Below are positions 11,996 to 23,425 of a stretch of 64,000 nt of DNA, piece after piece. This DNA is from Rhabditoides inermis. Lineage: Eukaryota > Nematoda > Chromadorea > Rhabditida > Rhabditidae. The notes under the pieces were generated by a model. That model had not been told where the DNA came from and did no database searches. It saw only the letters and a program-made list of their open reading frames with translations. A program made the translations under genes and the position numbers. The stretch is taken from assembly GCA_963966185.1 (NCBI GenBank), contig CAWZYM010000272.1, positions 603,501-667,500 on the forward strand, read 5' to 3'. How positions within the stretch are numbered: the first letter of the stretch is position 1; the number at the start of each line of letters is the position of its first letter.

Positions 11996-13204
11996 AGGAT
12001 CGTAAATCACACTCCATCCGCAAAAATTGTCCTTTCAGTACACTATATATTTTTGCAACGCGTTTTATGCATTTTCTGTTCATTTTTAATATATGTTATG
12101 TTCATCAAAAGTGATTGTATTCGTGATTGTTCAAAAGTGATTGTATCTTGCACGCGGACTTCTAGGTCTGTTCACGAGATTTAGAGTAGTATGTCCTTTT
12201 TTTGACTACAGACACATATAGACCAAACGTCTATCATAACACATTTTAGTTTTAACACAGTATTCAGAACCGATCAGTATTTTGTAACAACACTGTTGTA
12301 AAAACGATCAAAACGATTTGAAAATGACTGGAACAGAGCGCGAAGACTAGAAAAAAAAATGACGCGATGACAAAAATGACTGGAACAATTTTTTAAAGTT
12401 ACAGTGGCGACTTCTTTCAGACTCGGAGACTCGGACTTCTATTTTTTTTTAGAAAGTGCAATGTCCGTGTAAGTGTCGGTTCTTGGCAGCACCATACCCC
12501 AGCCAACATAAGAGATGCGCCGGGTTGGCCTTATTTAGGCCCCACACATTGCAATGAATGTAATCAGAAAGAAGAGCGCCGTAGAAGCAAATCCGACTGG
12601 TTTTAGTATGAAACTTACATTTTGTGAAAAGACTCCAATTCTGAACTACTTTCAAATCTGCAACTGCCTGAAATGGAAAAAAAATTGAATTCAAAACAGG
12701 TTTCAAACCAACTGGCTCACCGTCAAACGCTTCATTAGTGCGAAACTAGGCTCGGAGACATAAGCGCAGATAAACGACAGTCTTTCACTTCATGGCTCAC
12801 TCAGTTAAAGCATGCGCGCTGCGTTTTGACACTGATCTCGCATGTTTTTTTTCCTCCGTCAAAAGTTGCTCTTGCGTTAACGAGGAGTTGTGGCTTGTGG
12901 CAGGTTGTGGCAGAAATGAATCACCACTGTGCTTTCAAACTTTAAAGATCGAAAAATGACGATTTTCTTTTATTCTATTGTTGGTTTCCCTTAATATACA
13001 TATCTGTACGGTTTTTGTCTATTATCATGACTATTAGCGTTTCGAGTGAAAGACAGTAGTCGATTTTTTTTTATTCACAGCATGAGACAAAACTGAAATG
13101 TTTTCTAGTTTTACGTGCAATGAGCTTCTACAATATATTACGTCGGTGAAAAATTTTTTTTTTCATGCAACATTTTTGAAAGTGTGTTTGTTTTGTTTTT
13201 CAGA
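11996..13204. other. Repeat-derived spacer upstream of the STR gene
   Basis: Contains a GTTACAGTGGCGACTTC end near 12,398 that belongs to the same MITE family, but no gene. The last bases before the STR start (GTTTTTCAG at 13,195-13,203) form a strong splice acceptor, which fits either an upstream exon or spliced-leader addition. Confidence 0.4.
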
Positions 13205-16200
13205 ATGCTGGTGTCTCCTCATCATTACTGTGTCGTTTACTTCAACGGTCTTCTCGCGTTATTGGCAAACGCATTATTTGTATACTGCATTATCTTTAAG
13301 GTGAGTTTATATAAGTTTTTTTTCATTTATGTCAGGAAAATATCGTTTAGACGCGAGCCGAAATGGGCAACTACAAATACCTTCTACTCATATTCGGAAT
13401 CTTTGATATCTTCTATACAATAATGCACATACTCGTTGTGCCCGTGAGTTATGCACACAAAACTTTGCTTTTCTAGACTTGATGAACACAAGTTTTGTGT
13501 TGTCAGTTAAAATAATAATAATAATAATAGTTTATCCATATGTTATCAATCATCAAACAGCACAAACATCCTAGTACCGGTTAAGAACAAAGGGTGGTTT
13601 GGCAGAGCGATGACTGCGACAGAACCTTTTGACACCCAAAACGTGTATAGAAAAGGTCTGTCAATCTTAGAAACGAATGCAAGAACTTCTGAAGTTAGTA
13701 GAGAGAGAAAGCCAACTACGTCAGGACACTTCGTCGCCAGAGAGCAATAAAATTACATACGAGTGGGGTCATCTACAGTGAAACGTGAGCGGTTGTGTGT
13801 GAAAAATGACATAAGTTAGTTTCTGAAGTCAATCTTTTTGAATTGGCATACTGTGGAAGAATCAAGGTTGTTCCAGTATTTTGTAACTCGATATGTAATG
13901 AAACTCTGACCAAGGGTGGTTCGTGACGCACATGTGATTTTTAAACCATTTGAACGCAGCGAAGCAGATCTAGCATTCGGCAAAACCAGAAGAAATGGAT
14001 TTTCTGCTTTTATATGACCATAAATAAAGCTGTGGACGATTCTCAAATCTGACAACACTCTACGAGTCCACAGTGTCTCAAGGGAAAACTTATGTAGCCG
14101 TTCCGCATATGATAGTTTAGGAGCAAGTAGTTTCGTGAACGATCTTTGCACCGCTTCAAGTTTATTACTCTGGGTGACATTGAGGGCTAAGAGAACCTCA
14201 CTACCGTATTCGAGAACAGGACGAACCTTATACTTGTAAAAATTCATAAACAGAGACTCGTTGTGGTGGAAAGCCATTCTTAAAACACCAATTCTAGACG
14301 ATGCTTTCTGTATTGTTCGTTTTATATGCTCGCCAGGATTAAGGTCTTGTGTGAGTGTAATACCAAGATCCTTAATCGATTCGACACAAAGTATAGTATG
14401 ACCATCGCATTTATAGATAGATTTTATTGCACCTTTGCCAAAGTGTATCACATTGCACTTAGCAGTCGACAATGACAGTTGCCGCTCGTCAAGCCAATGG
14501 AATACACTAAGCAAATCAGATTCAAGTAGATCGTGAAAGTTTATTATGTTTTGAGGAATAGACAACTTCATGTCATCTGCATAGAGATAGTACGAGCAGT
14601 GCTTTATAACAGAGCCGATTCCATTAATGTAAATCATGAAAAGTAATGGTCCTACAACACTTCCTTGGGGAACACCACTCAATACGGGAATCCAGTCAGA
14701 TAGGCATGTACCCACTCTAACCGACTGAGTTCTTCCCGAGAGAAATAGTTGCAACCAGTACAGTGTTTTGCCATCTATCTTATAAGATCTACAAACTTCC
14801 ATTAAACGCCTATGTACTACTGAATCAAAGGCTTTCTTGATATCGAGATAAATCGAATCAACTGCTACTTTTTTTGACAAGTGAGAAACTAAATATCCAA
14901 CATAATCAACCATTTGACTAGTCGTACCTCTTCCGTCAAGAAACCCATGTTGTTGTTTATTGACTATTCCATATTTCCAGAGATGTGCACGTATGTTATA
15001 GCAAAGCATTCTTTCAAACACTCTACTAACACAACATGTAAGAGTTATAGGCCTATAGTTGGTACATCTGCTTTTATCACCACTTTAAAATACCGGCACT
15101 ACGATTCCCTTTCTCCATATTTCAGGTATAACACCATTATGAAAACAATCCGAGAATATCAATGAGAGAGGGTGTGCAATAACAGTTGCCAACGATTGCA
15201 GTACTATTGATGGAATTTCGTCCGGGCCTTGTGATATTTTTCGTTTAGTCCTTTTCAAATACTCATACACACAGTGTGGGCTGAAGTCGACCTCAGAGAT
15301 AGACTGGGCTCCAGGATAGTCAGGTAGATGGAATGGTTTGTTATTATCACGCGAAAATACAGATGAGAAGAACTCATTGAATAGAGTTGCTCTCTCTGAA
15401 TCTCCCGATACTACACTGCCCGTACTATCTGTTAGATCTGGTATGGGGTCTACCGGTGTTAATTTAGATTTGATATATTGCCAGTATCTCGCAGGAGAGG
15501 AACTCTTAAGAATAAACTCTTCTCTCTCACGTACGCATTCTTTCACAGCTATGCGATACTCTTTGAGGAGACGTTTATAGTTCTCTATATATAATCAGTT
15601 GTATTTTAGTTCAGTGAGACACAAAACATGTTTCTATTTAACATGAAACAATTGGACAAAAAAGTGACACTCAAAATGTTCTATTATCGGTTCCAGTTTA
15701 GCTTGTTAGGCTCGGTCAGTTGTTTGGGTTAAAGGAACAGTGGCGCTTAAAATGACCTCAAAAATATGCTCGAACTCATTGAAAAGAAATCCCATCGAAG
15801 AAAGAACGAGATCGCTACGTTTTCTCGCAACCAACCAATCGCCCAAAATGTCGGTTGGTTGGCGTTTGAACAGTTCCCGCTTTGATGTGCAGATGGGCGG
15901 GGCTTAGCGAAGATTCAGCTGTTTATTGTTTGTTTTGTTGTTTTTCTATGCTGTTCTGATGTTAATATTGTTTTAAATGTTGATTCTGAATTTCGTATAT
16001 GCTAGATAGTATAGCCTCACTCTAGAAACTTTTCGTAGTGCCATTGAACCCCATTTACCGAGTTTTTCGTCGCTTTAGCGAGCTTCTCACTTTCAATGAT
16101 CCGATAACAACTGTTATTTTGTTTTAACTTTTTGTGTATTGTAGTCTACAATCTGTAGATCAGATCACATATCACAGTTTTCCGTTTCTACCCGTTCTCT

Positions 16201-17615
16201 CGTTCGTTCTTAATCCGCTTACGCTTTGTTTTCTTCATCTCGATGTTTCTCCTGTGTTGTTTTATCTTTGGTCTATCTTCGTAATTGTGTTTTCTATGTT
16301 TCAGGTGTCTTGTGCACGTTGGGCCACGTAAAACAGATGCGACTACAACAATATCGAGCTCTTCTAATGGAAATGTATATGCAGGATAATGGGCCGAAAC
16401 AGGGATTCTGTTTCTCATTTGTTTGTGAACTACTCTCTCTGCTTTGTCAATTCCTCATTGTATGCAACGAAACATAAAACCACCTTGTTTCAGTTGTGTT
16501 GTTTTGAATTGATTTGGTATAATGGAGGTATCGACGACTTTCACTAGAAGTATTCGTGTACTAGAACAATGGTTGGTTCACAAATCATTCAATCGGGGAA
16601 TAGAGATTATTGGAAACAGCCGCACAAAGTGGCGCGAAGTAGTTTGTCCGGGTTTACTGTAGCTGCGCGCGAGGTTTGAATTTTTGCAACCAACGGGCAT
16701 CCACTAGGCGCAAACACAGAATGCCAGTTTTTTTTGAAACTTTTTTTAAACTTCGAACGCGCTTGTGTTGTGGTAACGCTTTCTCTTGGCAGAAATAGTT
16801 GCGTTTTCCAATCCCGGCGTTCCACGCAAAGTTTGGTTAGTTTGAAAACATCGGAAAAAAGTGACTGCTTTTCAAAAGTTTTTTTGATTTATATTTTGTA
16901 GTCTATAATAGTGTGTCCAAAATGCCAAAATCACGTAGATTCAATTTTCGAGTTTCTTTCAACACAGTTTCGTCGATGTCATGAATGATCTGGCAGGAAC
17001 AGAAAAAAAGAAGATACCATTATGAGTTTCCACTGACCATCCAAAGCACGAAGATGTAACCGTGATTGCAGCCAACGTATCCATTTGGAAATCATAATGC
17101 GAACAATATCCACAGTTCAGAATCATAGCTATGTAGTACACTTCAAGACTAGTGATGTAGCAACACCAAGTTTCATATGTTGTTTCAGATGTGCTACATG
17201 CATCCGACCGGCTTCATCATGTTCTCGGCAGGACCGTTCTGGGAAGGCGATTTGGGAGCGATACTGGTACGTATTGACTAGCACAAAACAACGCAACCTT
17301 GACCACGAACACATTACTCGCGCTTTACGCTTGGAGAACCATTTACTTTGCGCTGTCGAGTGATTTCTAGTTTACTGTTCTTTAGTTATATATTAGCTAG
17401 ACGTATGAAAACACCTAAACTTATCTCCAATGTCTAATGTTTGTTCATGCAAAGAAACATACTGTAGGTGAACGACAAGGGCTTGTTGAAAAAAATCCAA
17501 TCATTCAACACTTTATTTGCAGACATGTCTTTTGTGTTCATCGTACGCACAGACTTGTGTGCTGATAGCGTATCACTTCGTCTACCGATACATCAACATA
17601 TGCCAGTGAGTGGAC

Positions 17616-17655
<40 letters not shown>

Positions 17656-19593
17656 ATGTGCCCTGTTTTCTGCTACTGTAGGACAGTAGATTTTTGTTTT
17701 TTGTCCATTCATGCTACTTACAGCGACTACCTTCTATACATCTTCTACTCGTACCGCTGGCTCATCCTTTTGTCTATCTTTGGCCTCGCATTTCCCCTCT
17801 GCTGGTTCATAGATTGTTGGGCGGTGCTCTATCCTACGCAAGAGATACGGTACGCACTTGTTTGTGTTCTGCAATAATGTGATGCTAATGTTAATTTTTC
17901 AAATTCAATTTAAAAATCATAACAACGAATCAAACTATATGTTTATAGAACGAGTTTTAACGCAAAATCTTTGTGTAGTTAAAAAAAATTGGATGAAACT
18001 GTGAACTAATAAACAAGCAATTTATCACTCACAACTGAATGAAGCGGTTCATTATTTCCCTACAAAAGTCATCAAATCGTGAAGGGACAGAGATTCTTTC
18101 CGACGTAGGTGCTGGTAGTAACGCCAATGTTACAGTGACATGTTGCGAGCTCGTCTGGACAGCGAGTTTCACGTGAACGCGTCGCGCCTCGGATTCGTCG
18201 GTCCAACGTACAGGGTGAGTGGAGTGTGACCTCCCCGCAGTGACACCTAGTGACCGCTCGGGTTTGCAAAGTCACACGGATTCGGTGGTTGCTTGTCAGT
18301 CTGACTTCATACAAACATACGATGCTAGTGGAGAAGAGAGACGTTGGAAAGAGTGTTTGAGATTGATCGATGCTTTTTTTTGTTTGTTTATCAGCAGATT
18401 CAAGTTATACAATCTAGCCAAATCTAGCCAAAAAGGGAACTGACCTAAGACTTTCGAGTACAAGTCGCTAGCTGCTTACACGGAGTCCATCGATGAATGC
18501 AATAAATTTAGATCAGATGACGTCACAGACTTCTGACTAGAGGCTCACAAAAGTGGTGAGGGTGGTCGTCACTACACCGTGACTAGCGGTACATCATTGG
18601 CCACTGAGAGGATTGAACCCGGGACCTTCCGCTTGATAGCTACGAGCAAATCCACTGCGCTAGCCACCCGCTCAAAATGTTGCAGGTGGTTCGTGGGGGG
18701 CGGAGCGTGGTGCTGTGGGACCAGCACATGTCGATGCTGCGCGTGTCGTGCATAATGATAGGCACGTCGGGTGAGCACCTACGACACACTTTTTACAATA
18801 CCACACTTGGCCCAGTTGAGCTAAAAACAGAAAACAGTTCGATACTGTGATAAGAAGGGAGTTCAACAAAACAATCGGTTCATACTAACGAGCAACCGAC
18901 CTGTTACATGTTGCAGCGGTGATGCTGTACTGCGGTCTGCGCACCTACTTCCAGATCCGCAACCTACAGCTGTCCGCCGTCTCCAGAAACCTCCAACAGC
19001 AGCTCTTCCGCGCGCTCGTAGCGCAGGTAGAAGACGCAGTGCCTAACGCATCCTTCCTATGGACTTCGATGAGTGTACGAAAACGATCGACACTTTCACA
19101 CTTTGCACTGTGAAGTGATGAATACATATGCGTAATTTTTGATTAGCGAAGCGGGTCGACTCTTTTTCCAAGAGTTGCAATCTGTGCACCTGCGCACGTT
19201 CCTAGCCGCTTAATTCTTTTCACGTTTTCTCTAAACTCTTTTCACACCTAGACCGCGATTCCGATCATTTGCTGCTACATTCCTGTCGGAATCGTCTTCT
19301 ACGCGCCTTTGCTCGGGGTTGACATCAACGTCGGCACTTATACAGTCATTTCCATGGGCATTTATCCGGGTGAGTATAATAATTTATACGGTTGATTAAT
19401 AACACGTGATGAAAAAACTCAGTTCGAGACAAGCGGTCGAAATCGTATTGACATTGAGTCTAATCCGAGCGAGAAGTTCTTTGCACACAAAATTATAGAA
19501 CTCTATGAGTACACAGAATAGGCTTTTCCAGTTTTCGATCCCCTCGCCGCTGTATTTTTCATCAAGGACTATCGCATGGCCAGCCTACAGTGA

Positions 19594-19641
<48 letters not shown>

Positions 19642-19776
19642 CTTTTTCACCCGCTCCCTTCCAGACTGTTGTGTTGCAACCGTCAGAAGGTCTCTCCGCC
19701 ACCTGGTGTTACGAACTCTTCGCTCTTCACTCTCACCAAGAACCTCCAGCCGCCCATCTCGCATCCACAACATTGA
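13205..19776 (+). CDS. STR-family 7TM chemoreceptor, complete, 345 aa
   Basis: Eleven exons join in phase: 13205-13300, 13351-13443, 17189-17266, 17523-17605, 17724-17849, 18136-18214, 18686-18770, 18917-19026, 19252-19369, 19532-19589 and 19665-19776. STR hallmarks are visible in order: a TM1 helix with LLANALFVY; MGNYKYLLLIFGIFDIFYT in TM2; IAYHFVYRYINIC at the end of TM3; SRNLQQQLFRALVAQ before TM6; and IYPVFDPLAAVFFIKDYR at TM7. The length fits the family (about 340 aa). In worms these receptors sit in sensory cilia and bind odorants or pheromones; no ligand can be inferred here. ATG at 13205 follows an acceptor directly. A shorter ending (stop at 19590) is possible if the last intron is retained. 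Intron 2 carries an antisense LINE; (CT)n tracts lie in introns 4 and 10. Confidence 0.88.
13511..15590 (-). mobile_element. LINE with nearly intact reverse transcriptase ORF
   Basis: A minus-strand frame runs from about 15,546 to 13,816, broken only by one in-frame TAA at 15,085-15,087. RT motifs are clear: LDIKKAFDSV, SGVPQGSVVGPLLF and YADDMK. The style is CR1/Jockey-like. The 3' end lies near 13,511 with an (ATT)n tail on the minus strand, as in clades with microsatellite tails. The 5' end is truncated near 15,590, so the endonuclease is missing. It lies antisense in intron 2 of the STR gene. Its sister copy has AAA where this one has TAA. Confidence 0.9.
18598..18672 (-). repeat. tRNA-derived SINE-like promoter
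   Basis: The minus strand reads TGGCTAGCGCAGTGG (A-box-like) then, about 30 bases later, GGGTTCAATCC (B-box-like). The flanks do not form a convincing acceptor stem. It lies in intron 6 of the STR gene, ending about 14 bp before exon 7. I read it as a SINE head, not a functional tRNA gene. Confidence 0.5.
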
Positions 19777-19919
19777 AGTTTCAACCAATTCAGTTCGTTA
19801 TTTAAAATCTGTGTTCAGATATTCCATGTCATTTAGCATAAAGCATCATTTATTCATAGTCGACGGTTTTCGGTAAACAAGGCAACATGCGCCGATTCCC
19901 GAGCGGAACGATGATGATC

Positions 19920-20238
19920 TTTAAAGGGAGTGTACACTATGAATTTCGAAGTTGAGTTAACACCTGGACATGAAAATATGATGAAAACGATGCAACTTTC
20001 TCAGTATAACTATTTGTTGAAAATGCCGGCAAGTCGATAAAAATTGAGCGTAAAATGTGCCAAAATACAGAAATTGGTGCCAATTGGTGCCAATTTTCAG
20101 TGTTTAACAGAACTTTTCACAGACTTAGAGCATCTCCGACACATAGTTGTATAGACAAAAGTGCATCATTTTCATCATATTTTCACATCCTAGTGCTAAC
20201 TCAACTTCGAATTTCAGAGTGTACACTCCCTTTAAAAA
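19920..20238. repeat. MITE with GGGAGTGTACACT ends, copy 1
   Basis: The ends TTTAAAGGGAGTGTACACT and AGTGTACACTCCCTTTAAA are inverted copies, and the inversion continues inward for about 60 bp. A full sister copy lies at 46,122-46,428 and a half copy at 44,757-44,851. It sits just after the STR gene. Confidence 0.85.
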
Positions 20239-20254
20239 ACTACACGAAAATATA

Positions 20255-20345
20255 AGTAATTAGTTTGTACTGTTGTCTTAATTGAGCAAAGAACTGAGTG
20301 AAATGTTTTTATTGAAACATGTGGCAACAGGCTCTCAATTAAAAA
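20255..20345. repeat. Solo arm of the 53.8-kb foldback family
   Basis: GTTTGTACTGTTGTCTTAAT and ACATGTGGCAACAGGCTCTC match one arm of the inverted repeat at 53,745-54,082 with substitutions. No inverted partner is nearby. Confidence 0.55.
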
Positions 20346-20689
20346 AAGAAGAAGAAATGACGCATAATCAACGGCATTTCTTGCAAGAAACTAAAGATCT
20401 TTTTTTTTACGTCGCAGCGTATCAAAAGTTAAGATCCGGCTAGTATAGATTTTGCCAAAAAAAGTTTTCTCCTGATTTACATATCTTTGCCCTTTACAAC
20501 TTTTTCATTTGAATATTCTTCTTTTTCGAGATTGGATTCCCTTGTCGATAGTAGTGCATGGACTTGATAACTACTGTGACGATAATGTAAATAGAAAAGC
20601 TCAATCTTTTTCACACCTCATTCTGTTACGCGTGTATGAGTTCGTGTAACGACCACTCGGCTATGGTTCTACGCAAAAGAATCACGAAC

Positions 20690-21686
20690 GGTGTGTCTGC
20701 CGGTATCGGTAGTGATCTATTGTTCCACATCCAAGACCAGTCTACAGCAATACCGCCACTGCCTCGCGCTATTCACAACATTCAACTTATTCTTTGCGAT
20801 AACCGTCAGTATAGTCACACCGGCGGGTGAAAATCGATAAATACAGTGAAGGAAATGTTTTTTTTCAGATCGCTGTGACATTGGGATTCGGATATGTCCT
20901 CATTCCAGTAAATTCGTTCATGTCGCCAGTTATATGAGCTGTATAGTGTGTATTTCCATTCAATTCGTGTATCGTTATGTTTTCAGGTAGTCTAGTATTG
21001 TTTTTCAGCGTTTTCTGCCTTTTCAGACCACACAAGCTGATGTACTTTTCGGATACGAAACACGTTTGCAAGATTGCTGCGGTTGCTGTTTCATTGATTT
21101 CTTTTTACATGACGATCGTACTAACATAGTTCATTATGTGTCATGTCTAAGGAAAGACTATCTTGATATTGATAAAATACTGTTAGAAAAAGGCATCGAC
21201 TACAGAAAATCGACAATCATAGGCATTCAATACGGGAAGGTATGTACATATTATACTCATGTTTATGTACAATACGCTGTCTAATTACAATGTTTAAGAG
21301 TCTTTGTTCCGGAAACGAACAACTTTCATACAAACATGTTATAGCTACAGCTGTTTTGATTGCTATCATCTCGACGCTGATAAGCGCAATATTGTCTTGC
21401 GCTTTCAAGACCGTGAAAATGTTCAGCGGAAAATTGATTAGTGATACGCCGAGAAACGCTCAGAAGCGTTTGTTTTAAAGCAATTTTGATACAAGTAAAT
21501 TTTTGTCATATTGAAAGTTATGTATATACGTTATTCAGCTACATTCCGGTTCTCATCAACGTCGTATTTCCCATCTTCAGAATATCGTTCGATTGGTTTT
21601 CCACTGAAGTGGGATTCATTGTCGCTATTTACTCAGTATTTGATCCTCTCATAGTCACATATTTTATGAGTTTCGGCTTACTGTAA
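20690..21686 (+). pseudogene. Second STR-type receptor, decayed
   Basis: Coding blocks in order: about 20,690-20,826 with SLQQYRHCLALFTTFNLFFA (TM2); 20,869-20,986 ending CISIQFVYRYVFR (TM3), in phase with the previous block; 21,027-21,116 with a TM4 helix; about 21,153-21,239 with DYLDIDKILLEKGIDY; 21,286 onwards with TM5; and a last block with YSVFDPLIVTYF (TM7). Two joins fail. After TM4 the frame meets TAG and only an implausibly short intron (about 36 bp) would rescue it. At about 21,474 an extra T turns the QKRLFKAILIQ motif out of frame. A clear first exon was not found. It is probably a tandem paralogue of the upstream STR gene that has lost function; if the breaks are assembly errors it could be intact. 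Confidence 0.65.
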
Positions 21687-21699
21687 ACAAAATGTTTTG

Positions 21700-23425
21700 T
21701 TTCATTTGCTATCAGCGAGGTATGTAGGTACGACTTGAAACTATCTCTTACAACAGTTTTTTTGAGGTTCCCATAGCTCGCCCCATGGAACCACCATCAT
21801 TCGAACATCACAAGTCTTAGACATTACGTCGTCTACTCAGCAAAACATTTCTAACTAAACTGTTAACAGTATAATGCTATTTTTTTGTTTGAAAGTACAT
21901 AGTTACTATCGTAACTGAATACATCAATGATCAACATGTCAAATACCATTCTTTTTGCCGAAGCAACCAGTATAAAAATATATAAATAAATCGGAATGGA
22001 TTAATTGTTGTTTGGTGTCAGTCGGTCGTGTATAATGTGACACACAGTATTTCGCTCTTCTGGTATTGGCGCGATTTTCATTACAGGCTCATTTCTGCCA
22101 CAAAGTCTTCAAAAAATGGTTACCGAGTTCCAGTCAGTATCATCCAAGGCTCTGCCTTGTTTTCGGCTGAGAATAATTGGTACGGCATAATCCTTTATGA
22201 ATAGTGAGATAAACGAAATACCAATCATAAAAAAAGATAAAAAAAATGGTACCCACAAGAGGCTGTCATTTTTGAAAAATCACTGTGAGCACGCAAACCT
22301 TTTTAAGTTTGTTGTGACATTTTTCAGGGGTTACCGAGTGACAGTGTTCAATGAAAATCTTGGTGGTTCAAAAAACGACAATTTGAGTTCATTAACCAAC
22401 TGAAAATGAGCAAAAACGCTGATAACGACATCTTCATCACACATTAGGGTACCTCGCAACGATTCATGAAAATTCTACAGGTTCTTGAAAGCCAACCTCA
22501 TTATCCATTTTGCGCTCTTTAGATTCGGTGCGTTGATCAATACTTCGGTTGTTGCATTGCATATTGCAGACACTATTGGTGGGATCGGTGGTCTCCGTGG
22601 GTAGATGGTGTGGAAGTTCACAAATGACTGACATGGTACACTGTTTCGCATTCCACATCATTGACAAGCATCAAAACAAAATACAAAGAACTGCATTAGT
22701 CTCAGACCCGGTCCGCGATTTGTTATCAGACGTCCACTATTCGATAAGAGCGATAAAAAAATGGAATTCATGTAAATGTAATCGTGAATATAACTGTGTT
22801 TCAAGAATGAGTCAGTCAGTGTACACGTTCACTATAATCGGTCGGGGTTCGGTCATCCCCCTCCCGGGCGCTCGACTGTACCAAGGTGATACATTATGTA
22901 ATACATTGATACATGTGATACAAGGTGATACATTGGTAGCAGTCTGCTGCGAAGGTAACCCGCAGTGTTCGCCACCCACAGGTGCATTATTGCGAAAACA
23001 GGCGTGAGCTGTCGTCGAAAAATTGTGTGGCTATGGTGTCGTGCCATAGTCTTCCTTCAACTCCCACAGAGTACTCATGAGTTTCTTGAATCGGGGGCTA
23101 CCTTCACCTTCACCTTTTATGAACATGTTTGTGGATGAACGATGTGTCTTCACCGTGAAATTGTTACTCTCACACTATTATGAAACAAGGAAGGTAATCA
23201 TAGTAGACGTTTCATGCTTCATGATTGTATTATAGTGTTACTAGGGCTGTTGCACGCTATGCGTTATTTTATTTGCAAGCGAAAATTGTATTTTTTTTCA
23301 AACATTGATTGCGTGTTATCCAGTTATGTATATGTATGCAACAGAAAAGAGCAGCCGCATACAGAACTTCATTTGACTCTGTTTTTTTTTTTACATTTTT
23401 TTCTATTCATGAACATTATTTTAAC
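21700..23425. other. Spacer between STR remnant and SRH gene
   Basis: No gene recognised. Around 22,880-22,940 there is a small cluster of GGTGATACATT repeats. Confidence 0.4.

Noticed and set aside
13443..17188. STR gene split into two genes by its 3.7-kb intron
   Set aside because: Exons 2 and 3 are both phase 0 and the TM order continues correctly; the intron length is explained by the LINE insertion.
18598..18672. Possible functional tRNA gene
   Set aside because: A and B boxes are present, but I could not form an acceptor stem or a clear anticodon arm; a SINE head is more likely.
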